NCBI GenBank assembly: GCA_038501785.1
Contig: JBAMJR010000085.1
Span: 575,001-639,000 of the forward strand
Reading direction: 5' to 3'
Source of the DNA: Myoxocephalus aenaeus
Lineage: Eukaryota; Chordata; Actinopteri; Perciformes; Cottidae
Length of the DNA stretch: 64,000 nucleotides
Below the pieces are notes generated by a model. The model worked only from the letters and a program-made list of their open reading frames with translations, searched no databases and was not told the DNA's origin. The translations under genes were made by a program, and so were the position numbers. Positions 56,104 to 64,000 of the stretch are shown here, one piece after another. Every line of letters starts with the position of its first letter. The first letter of the stretch is position 1.

Positions 56104-58835
56104 ATGATGACCAGTAACGGTTTTCGTGCCGCCTGTTTCCATAGTGACCTGGTGAGTCGGTCAGCTGCAGCCTCTCAGATGTCTAACGTGTCCGAGTCGT
56201 CCCCATTAACGGCCTCGTGTCGTATATCTGCTCTCAAAGTGCGCTTAGTTTCCAACGTATTGTATGGCGGCTCCGACATGATGCGGTTCCATGTTAATAC
56301 GTCGCTTCCCGCCGTAGAGGCTCTGTCGTCGGAGGCGGGCTCGAGTTGCAATGCGCGCGGCCCTGATGCGGATAAATATCTAGCGTACAGGAACTTCGGT
56401 ATGAGAGCTGGTGCAGGGCAGAGAGGGAAACTACCCGTGATCCAACCCCTCGGCAGTAAGTAAACGCGCTGTATCATTCAGATGCTGCTGGATTAGCGAT
56501 TCTATCAAATTCCTTCTGAGCACCGTTCGTCTCTGTTGTAGAGCCCACGGATTGGACAACCTTTGTGAGCGGCTGTATAGTTGGAGGGTAAGATGCGTCA
56601 GCATTTGGACATCACCTGATGCGAGGTGTTTCTACTTGACAAGCTGTGCAAGCAAATATGAGTCCTACACAAAAGTACAAGTGCACAATGTTTAAATATG
56701 TTTAGTGGTAATGCACTTAATAGCATCCAAGGATAAAAGCATCCACCCAGAATGGCGCGCTGCCATTCTGGGTGGTATTCTTTTAGGATCCATGCGTGCT
56801 GCTCTGTTATTGCTTTTTTCAATCTCTGTAGGTCACCTAACTTGACCAGTGAGGTCAGACTGGAACCGGAGAGCAATGACCTGAATAAGGACATCTGTGG
56901 GAGACACTTCATTTTTGACAAACCGTGTAAGAATCACAGAATCGGAATGCTTCCCTTTCATTGTTACATTTCAGAGTGTATTAGTAGGATTCTTTTATAT
57001 TCTCAAATAAATAAATTGAAGAATTGGATACACATTGATTTTGAGGCTATTTCCTGGATTTTTACCGGACTGCCAGTAGGTGGCGATGTCGTCATACATA
57101 ATGAGCACAGTTCTCATTGCAGTGACTGCAAGTGTGACAGTGATACTTAAATGCAATCAAGCAAGATAATTGCCGTTTTGCATATAAACATGTCTATATA
57201 CACTTTCTGTTTTAAAATATCATTTTAGAAAATGTCTTACGCTCAGATGCTAGTTCTGATGATCTAAATCCAATTATTTTAGGTGCAAGGTTAGAAAGAA
57301 CCAGAACGGTGATTCCTCAGCTGTCAAGAGACTACCATGTGCACAGACCTGGCAACCTGCATCCCTTCAGCCATCCCTCCAAGGAGCTTTCCCACAGCCA
57401 TTCAGAGCGGCCCGTCACCCTGGGGTAACCAGTGGATTCATGTCACTCAGCCCTGTAGTTCTAGCTCGACTCTTCACAGCATATTTCTGAGGACAGCTGC
57501 ACAGATTGCAGTAACTACACTTAGTCACTGTCTCATATGAAAAGAATAAAACAAATATGAATAGAAGATAAAAGTAGGCAGACAATGTTTTGACACGCAT
57601 CATTTGTCTGTCACAAACAGGGTTTAAGCTGATTGCTTTTAATGTTTAATATTCTGGCAACATCGGGCATATGATTATTGCTAAAATGAAATCATTGTGC
57701 ACTTAGACAATGATGAGGACATAATAATGTATTACTCTTAGTCCTCCATTTGCGGGATCAGTTTAGTTTGGTGGCACGCTGCCTTCTATTTCACCCTTTA
57801 AACTATTTGGGAGAACATACATATCTTCTCCTTCTGAAAGATAGATAGAAATATAATTATATAATGCTTACACAGGAAATATCAACAAATACAACGGTTA
57901 TATCCCAAAAGCTATATGTGCAGCCCTATGTTTCATATGTTCATAACGTCCTCAACTCTGTCTTCCAGCTACCATAAAAGATATGAACTGAATACAACTC
58001 CAGCCATCCTCCTTCCCTCCACTTTAGTCCTCAATGGCAGAAACACCTTCACAGTTGAAAACTGCAAGCTCAGCAAGTATTTATGCCCTCATGAACTAAA
58101 TCAGAACAGGCCAATTAATAGTTATCTTAATTATTTCTCATAACTATTCCTCTTCTGCTTTTCCTCTCTTCTGCAGGCCTTTGGTGAAGTATCCCATCAC
58201 CTCCAACCCACTGAACGTTAAAGACCATCAAAAGAGTGAGTTATTTTGATGCTGTGAAGCCCAGACGTTGAGCACCTGTCATCCATCCTCGGTTATTTGT
58301 TGTGGCCTTCACAGTTCGGGTCAGAATGCTCCTGTTTGTGTAGTGAGGAGAATACAACTTTCAACCAGCACAATTTATTGGCAGCAAACATATCAGTTTT
58401 ATGAATTTTCCTACTTTAAACAACGTGTGTTTTGACATGATTGTATCAAGTGTATTCTACGCTGGCCTTCAGCGCTAGTTTTTGAGTTAAAATCAAGTCA
58501 GTTAAAATTATTCAATCACGCGTTACAGCAGTGGTCGTTGCAGACTCAGCCGGAGGAAATCTGCACTCTGCATAGTACACCTTTTTAATATTCTTCTTTT
58601 TGTTTTCAGTGTCTATATCGTATCATAGATCTCATCCTAACATTTCTTCTTCTCTCCCTCCCGCTCTTCTTTCTCCGTCTATTTTCCTCCCTCAGGCCAG
58701 TCCTATCCAGACCCGGTGGTCGGAGCCTCTCGCTCTTTTATCCACAGGGTATGTGAGCTGTCTTCTTTAGAGGGTGAAGCAGTGAGACAAGAAAAGCTCA
58801 AGAAAATGAGGAAACTTAAAAAACCGCCATCCTGA
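56104..58835 (+). CDS. c8orf89: C8orf89-like uncharacterised protein, six exons
   Basis: Exons are 56104-56455, 56542-56587, 56832-56926, 57283-57424, 58177-58235 and 58696-58835. Total 834 nt gives 277 residues from the first ATG, or 252 from the Met at 56179, which I think at least as likely. All introns are GT-AG and the frame holds through every phase, so this is a real gene. Visible: PLGKPTDWTTFVSGCIVGG across exons 1-2, a YHVHRPGNLHPFSHP segment in exon 4, YPITSNPL in exon 5, and in exon 6 SYPDPVVGASRSFIHR, then SSLEGEAVRQEKL and a lysine-rich tail. No signal peptide, membrane segment or enzyme motif. Assigned to C8orf89 because that gene adjoins RPL7 in human; the sequence match itself was not verified, and the fish protein is longer than the human one I recall. 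An RFX-type X-box near the start hints at cilia or testis expression. Confidence 0.65.
56135..56148 (+). promoter_or_regulatory. RFX X-box-like motif
   Basis: GTTTCCATAGTGAC fits the X-box consensus RYYNYY-N(1-3)-RRNRAC at every position. It lies inside the longest possible coding frame but 31 nt before the Met at 56179, which would make it promoter/5'UTR sequence if that Met is the true start. Confidence 0.5.
56743..56775. repeat. Perfect inverted repeat, 14-bp arms, 5-nt loop
   Basis: ccacccagaatggc (56743-56756) is the exact reverse complement of 56762-56775; loop gcgct. It lies in intron 2 of the C8orf89-like gene, 56 nt before the acceptor-side exon. Confidence 0.93.
56927..57282 (+). 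other. C8orf89-like intron 3
   Basis: 356-nt intron. It contains a strong CTCF-like motif at 57073-57085 and otherwise nothing recognised. Confidence 0.75.
57073..57085 (+). promoter_or_regulatory. CTCF-type motif
   Basis: CCAGTAGGTGGCG matches the core CTCF consensus CCASYAGRKGGCR at every position. A similar phrase also occurs in some fish repeats, so the motif could be repeat-derived. Confidence 0.5.
57425..58176 (+). other. C8orf89-like intron 4
   Basis: 752-nt AT-rich intron; acceptor ctcttctgcag ends at 58176. No feature recognised. Confidence 0.75.
58236..58695 (+). other. C8orf89-like intron 5
   Basis: 460-nt intron with a long pyrimidine tract before the acceptor at 58694-58695. 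No other feature recognised. Confidence 0.75.
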
Positions 58836-58907
58836 CAATCACCGTCTTCCCAGTCACACTGGTCAAGGATCAGAACTTTTGAGTCTGTGCCAACAACAAC
58901 TGAAGGA

Positions 58908-58913
58908 AATAAA
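58908..58913 (+). terminator. C8orf89-like polyadenylation signal
   Basis: AATAAA 73 nt after the predicted stop codon, followed by a GT-rich stretch. Confidence 0.75.
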
Positions 58914-58934
58914 ACACTCGGGACGCCGTGGTCA

Positions 58935-60474
58935 TTTCAGTGTCTTGTTGTGACTGCTTGTTTGTCCTCAGTCGTATTAGTTTTCTGCTTAACATGGCTG
59001 CTCTTCACATTTTGGGATTCCTGACCTGAGATCCTCTTTTTTTAGTTACGTAGTAGTATTTACTGTGGTAAATTGCAGCATTTGCTCCACACATGGTGAT
59101 GATGAATATGTTATGTTCTGACTCACAGCTGTTAGTATTTCCCCACTCAACATATGGATGAAAAGATTATTATTTTATCTTTCTAATGGCTTGTAATGGC
59201 TGTTATGTAATACTGCCATATTTCTCTCTGTGTCATGCACATGTTGCAGATGCTGGGAAGCTTGGATCTACAACAGTGTTTCAAACATTGCAGTTATATA
59301 CTAACTCAGCTTTGTTAAGTAATTAGAATATCTATGTACATATTAAATAGTTTAGCAAAACCATTTTTGTGCCTTGTTAAATGTCTTCCTGAATTAAATA
59401 CATTTATATTTGTAATTGTTACTCCTTTTGTGAATGTTTCCTATTTTTTGCTCATGATTTTTGTTCTTTAGCTTCTAGACAGCTAGTAAATGGAGCTTTC
59501 CCTTATTTTTGGCACCTATATTGCAGTAATCAGAATGCCTAAAAGATTGCTATGAAACATAATCTGCATTCCATATCTACAAAACAGATACAAAACTGTG
59601 CCCCCAGATCCCAGAATGTGGTACTTTCCCACATAATGCATTGTTGTGTTGCGGTATGGAGGGCAGCTCATGTCTCTGAATAGTCTTGTTTATTGTATTT
59701 GACAAAGACAGCAGTCAGTCTTTTTGTTAAGAGATATGAGGACATTATTATTTGAAGATGTAGCAGCTGGAGTCATCATGCTTGTTTAATATGTGATCAT
59801 TCAACTAGGACAATGGTTGACCTTGTTATTTGATGTCTTTCATGAAGTAATGTGTTTCCCTGTTGTCACAGTGTGAATAACTAAACCAAAAATACAGGAG
59901 ACGTGATTTATTATATGAATTAAACTGTCATTCATTGTAAATGATTGATCTGTTGCCATCCGTATGAAAGATGATAATTGACACAAGGTATGACGCCAGA
60001 TGCCACAGCTGTGAAAAGCACATGAGCGCTCTCACAGCCACAGAGCTCAGGTGTGGCTCATCAAGTTGATGATCCGGATCCTGCAGGACAGAAGTCTTCA
60101 TAAAATAGCAGAAGAAATGTTATAGTATGCCATGACTTTTTATGATTTTTTTTTTTAATGCAGAATATAAAATGACTTTCGATACAATTAAATGTTTTAG
60201 GACATTCTAGACAATGAATGAAATGAAATAATAAAAATGTCATAGTTTGGTATCCCACACAAAGAGCAAACGAGGAGGATTTCTCTCCCCGGATGGACAG
60301 AAGTACAATAGATGTCATGTGTATAGAAAAAACAACACATCCAATGCATATGATATAACTTATTCATATCATGAGAGTAGTAGACATGATGAAAAAGTTA
60401 AGACTACTAAACATAACAGCAGCAGTGGATACAGTAGAATAACAATGACAATACGCTGAGCTCACAGTAGACCA
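58935..60474. other. Intergenic, nothing recognised
   Basis: AT-rich sequence without convincing exons, RNA genes or intact repeats. Confidence 0.6.
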
Positions 60475-60775
60475 CAAACACTTTAATCACTTTTGGACAC
60501 TTTAAAGATTCACTGTGGCCACTTTAATTGCATTCACCTGGTGCAATATAAATACATTAAGTACTTTATATACTTTTCTTAATTCCGTCTGTATATTTAA
60601 TTTTTAATTTAAATTACTACTATATTCTCTTCTTTACGTTTTTTGTATTACTGTTTTACTGTTTATTATTTATATTACTTGATTTTTACTGTGTGTCTCT
60701 TGTATGCAAGGCTGCTGTAATCCTGTAATTTCGCCACTGGACTAATACAGGATTATCTTATTTTATAAAAGCAGT
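60475..60775 (+). repeat. Non-LTR retrotransposon 3' end
   Basis: The end of this block carries 'gctgctgtaatcctgtaattt', 'actggactaatacaggatta' and a short tcttatttta tail. I recognise this as the 3' end of a common teleost LINE (Expander/RTE-type, from memory). The upstream AT-rich part is presumably its 3'UTR. No coding part is preserved. Confidence 0.55.
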
Positions 60776-60824
60776 AATGGTATTGGCAATAGCAATGCAA
60801 TTAATAATAATGGAAACCTGAGAG

Positions 60825-60950
60825 AAGAAGAGGAGAGAGGAGCTCAGTGTATCATAGGATGTCCCCCAGCAGTCTAGGCCTATAGCAGCATATCTAGGGG
60901 CTGGACCAGGGCAAACCTGAGCCAGCCCTAACTATAAGCGCTATCAAAGT
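60825..60950 (+). repeat. Dispersed teleost repeat fragment
   Basis: Contains 'gtcccccagcagtctaggcc', 'tatagcagcatatctagg' and 'gccagccctaactataagc', typical phrases of a high-copy fish element. The fragment stops exactly where the following tandem array starts. Confidence 0.6.
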
Positions 60951-61330
60951 GGGGTAATATGGCACTATAACCTCTCTAATGGGGTCATATGGTACTATAA
61001 CCTCTCTAGTGGGGTTATATGGCACTATAACCCCTCTAGTGGGGTCATATGGCACTATAAGCTCTCTAGCGGGGTAATATACTATAACCTCTCTAGTGGG
61101 GTTATGGTACTATAACCTCTCTAGTGGGGTAATATGGTACTATAACCTCTCTAGTGGGGTAATATACTATAACCTCTCTAGTGGGGTAATATGGCACTAT
61201 AAGCTCTCTAGTGGGGTCATATGGCACTATAAGCTCTCTAGTGGGGTAATATGGCACTATAACCTCTCTCTAGTGGGGTAATATGGTACTATAACCTCTC
61301 TAGTGGGGTAATATGGCACTATAAGCTCCT
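60951..61330. repeat. ~30-bp minisatellite, about 13 copies, derived from LINE coding sequence
   Basis: Units begin ggggtaatatggcactataa and vary between 27 and 32 nt with substitutions (agctc/acctc, gttat/gtaat/gtcat). On the minus strand the 30-bp unit reads IVPYYPTRE plus one residue. This is the continuation of the retrotransposon reading frame that enters the array from the right. Confidence 0.9.
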
Positions 61331-61472
61331 TAAGATATGATGGTGCTTCACCTTTGTAGGAAAGGAGAAGGATTTTACATTTGATTCTTAAATTGACAGG
61401 GAGCCAGTGCAGAGAAGCTAATACAAGAGTAATATTTTTAGTGCCATAGTGTAGTACAGTATGCCATAACAC
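61331..61472 (-). mobile_element. L2-clade-like LINE fragment, reverse-transcriptase C-terminal region
   Basis: The minus-strand frame reads VLASLHWLPVNLRIKCKILL then LSYKGEAPSYLKELIVPYYPTR. This is the well-known conserved C-terminal stretch of fish L2-type non-LTR retrotransposons. Only about 50 codons remain and the element is dead. The frame runs directly into the minisatellite, so the array arose from this copy. Confidence 0.8.
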
Positions 61473-61625
61473 TGTCCTATTTAAAATAGATTTGGTGGAT
61501 CACACAGCATTGATCCCCATCAAGGCTACACTAATCACCTTTCGACACAGAGAAGTAACAACCGAGACCGACTTTAGCCGTGGTTCAAACTCAACGTGTT
61601 CTCACAGGAGTATGTGACACGACCA

Positions 61626-61694
61626 CGACCTCATTACAGTGCATTACAGTGTCATTTTAAGACATTACGTGGCACGTAATGTCTTAAAATGACA
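61626..61694. repeat. Near-palindrome with 21-bp perfect arms and 3-nt loop
   Basis: 61650-61670 is the exact reverse complement of 61674-61694, with loop ggc. Immediately upstream 'cattacagtg' is repeated in tandem. The surrounding block to about 61850 may be a non-autonomous DNA element, but its ends were not found. Confidence 0.93.
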
Positions 61695-61859
61695 TGTTGG
61701 CACCACAGAAACAATGTAACGTTAACCGCCAACAAAAACCACTTAGTTTGATTTTGGAAAAATGTTCCGCACATAACTTCACAACGACTCAACAAGACCA
61801 CGTAATGCGCCGTAAAAAGGTAGCGGCCGTTCCAAGATGGCCATAGCTGTCATGTGAAG

Positions 61860-64000
61860 GATGATGGAGTCCTGCAGTGTGCCACTGAGAGCATTTAGAG
61901 GAGGCTGGTGGACCTGAGAGTGGACGATCAAGGCGTCTCGATGATCTGAAACAGTTTCCAGAGTAAGATCAAGGTTTTTGTTTCAATATTTTATTGCTTT
62001 TATATTTTCCTTTGATTAGACACAGTGGAGACAGAGTGGGCAGCCGATGGAGTCAACAAAGAGTAGAGACAGTCATCAGGATGCGCTTAAGTTTGGGGTT
62101 TTGGGTCAATATGCCACATTGAAACTCAGCCGGTAACAGTGTTTTATTTCAGGAAATGTATCCCGAAGCTCCCTATTAAATACAAGTGTGATGTTGTCAA
62201 ATGTTGAGCTCTGTTTGTGTTCCTCGCTCCCCTCCCTGCGGATAGTGAGGTGTGCATTTCAGGGATGCACAGTGACCTAGAAACACAGAGCCATCCCCTT
62301 ATTCAAGTGAAGGGGTTGTATTCACGCTCAAACGGTCAGGGTTGTTACCGTCCCTTTCAAGTGTACTGAAACAAAATGACCTGGAACAAACAGGTCTTTA
62401 ATAAGAGCTGTACTGGGGCCTGCCCACAAGTGGTTTATCGTTTCACTGGAGTTCCACAGGACTCTTAACCAGGATGGTGGCAGGCAGAGAGCAGAGTGCT
62501 CTGTTGGTGCAAACATGCTAAATTGTTTCATCATACCTCAAATGGACAATTGAGTTTCAGGTGCACTTTTTTTTAATGTGTAATGAAAAGTTTTTGCTTA
62601 TGCTGTATTTGCCACACTAATTTCTTTATGTCATATAGTAGTATTAATGGTTGGATTTCTTTCTATCAGAAGCAATTATGTGAGGGTAGATAAAAAAGCC
62701 GGGTTGTGTTACTGTTTCCCCCGACTTGATGTTGTGCCAGTTGACTCTATCAGCAGGGATCAGAGAATGTAGCCTGTCTGCCAAATTATAACTTTGCCAA
62801 CGCCTTAAATCCAAAATGCCCTAAATATGTTTGGGTCAGTATGAGAGGGAAAGAGACAACTTGTCTGGGGACAAAGATCAGAGCTTTATTACCTTAAATA
62901 AATAATTAAACTATTATAAATCAATATTTTCATACGACAATGGGTCAAATGAGTAACATGTGTGTATGGGTTCTTTTCGGCCAGTAATGTGACTGTTTTG
63001 GTTCAGATTTGAGGGTTTTAGCTTCTCAGCTGTGTTTTTTCTTTTCTTGTCTTACATTTGAGTAGATGTAATATTTGGAGGTTTTAAACGGTCAAGACAT
63101 TTGATGAACATGGGCTTTCGGAAATGATGGACTATTTTCACTGTTTAGTAGACCTAGTCACACTTAATAGAGGTAGATGTGGGACTTCCAAGCTCATTGC
63201 AGTGTGGTCTTCCTCAGGTGAGTTATCTCTCCCCATACCCACAGCATCATACAGTATCTTCTATTTACAAAGAAATTATGATAAAAGACAATAAAAGATG
63301 CAATAAAAACAATAAACATTCCTGCTTTATAAAGGCTAAAACCCGCCAACTGATGGCTCCTCTGTTGTGAAACCAGTCTGGGCTCCAAAGAAGCTTGTTA
63401 AAAGATCCTAAAAGATAGTTACACAGTGATCAGAAATAAATGACAGAGCAAACAAGCGACATGTGTCAACAGTTCCTGGTCCCATAGTAACCTGTGTGCC
63501 TGTGTATTCAAGTGGGGCAGTCGGAGGTCAAATTTTTGTCTTTTTTGGCTCACAGCAGAGCCAAAAACCATGGCAAAGCTATGGCAACCGGTCTTATTGT
63601 GCCGCAAATATCCCTGAGTTTCTTTAATTGTATTCTCCGTCTCGAACCTCAAGATACATTTGTTCTGTAAAATCATTTTACCATAAGAATGTTTGCGTAC
63701 ACATTTTACAGCTGCCAAATTGTTTTTTGGAGTTTTTGCCAGGAGAGTAAGAGTGTACATGTTTGCCAACAATAAATAAAAAAGCGTGAGTGGGAAATGT
63801 TGTAACATTATTTTGAGGTATAGGTAGTTTTTGTGATATTTCTACACTTTCAACACACAGACATACACACGCAGAAATCTAGGGCCCATAACCTTTCCAC
63901 TGCTCTCTGACATTTCACAATATAATGTACGGAATCCACAGTGATAGAGGCAGCTCGCTCATAGTCATTACTATTACTTGCCGTCTCATCTCTCTCAGAG
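61860..64000. other. Intergenic, nothing recognised
   Basis: No exon or RNA gene recognised. The longest open frame (minus, about 63419-63808) shows no domain and looks like chance. Confidence 0.55.

Noticed and set aside
63419..63808. 129-residue minus-strand open frame near the window end
   Set aside because: No domain recognised; composition like the surrounding intergenic DNA.

Overview
The window is nuclear DNA of a ray-finned (teleost) fish. Evidence: spliced genes with GT-AG introns, long (TG)n/(AT)n microsatellites, high-copy fish dispersed repeats, and four protein genes in the order stau2 > / < rdh10 / rpl7 > / c8orf89-like >. As I recall it, human chromosome 8q21.11 has the same order and relative orientation (STAU2, RDH10, RPL7, C8orf89), so this is an old syntenic block. 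No bacterial, phage or viral gene modules were seen.

Layout. 1-32.5 kb is the 3' end of stau2: three coding exons (7789-7902, 31359-31424, 32488-32523) separated by very large introns. They encode the C-terminal part of this double-stranded-RNA-binding mRNA transport protein. The stau2 3'UTR and the space to rdh10 occupy 32.5-38.05 kb. rdh10 (retinol dehydrogenase 10, minus strand, six coding exons) runs from 48563 down to 39544, converging on stau2. About 2.4 kb separates its promoter from the divergently transcribed rpl7 (ribosomal protein uL30, six coding exons plus one 3'UTR exon, 51.26-55.76 kb). The last four rpl7 introns each carry one copy of the same C/D-box snoRNA. Immediately downstream is a six-exon gene (56104-58835) that I assign to C8orf89 mainly by position; an RFX X-box-like motif at its 5' end suggests a ciliary or testis role. 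From 58.9 kb to the end there are no genes, only retrotransposon debris at 60.5-61.9 kb.

The four genes do not form a pathway. stau2 moves and stabilises mRNAs, rdh10 makes retinaldehyde for retinoic-acid signalling, rpl7 is a TOP-type ribosomal gene hosting snoRNAs, and the fourth is uncharacterised. Their linkage may reflect shared regulatory DNA (candidate enhancers around rdh10), which I can only infer.

Most notable structures: the fourfold-duplicated snoRNA family in rpl7, whose guide matches a peptidyl-transferase-centre segment of 28S rRNA; an 18-copy 22-bp minisatellite in rpl7 intron 3; a 13-copy ~30-bp minisatellite that is an amplified piece of LINE reverse-transcriptase coding sequence; and two long perfect hairpins (26-bp arms in stau2, 21-bp arms near 61.67 kb). 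Exon coordinates were read by eye from splice signals and reading-frame continuity.
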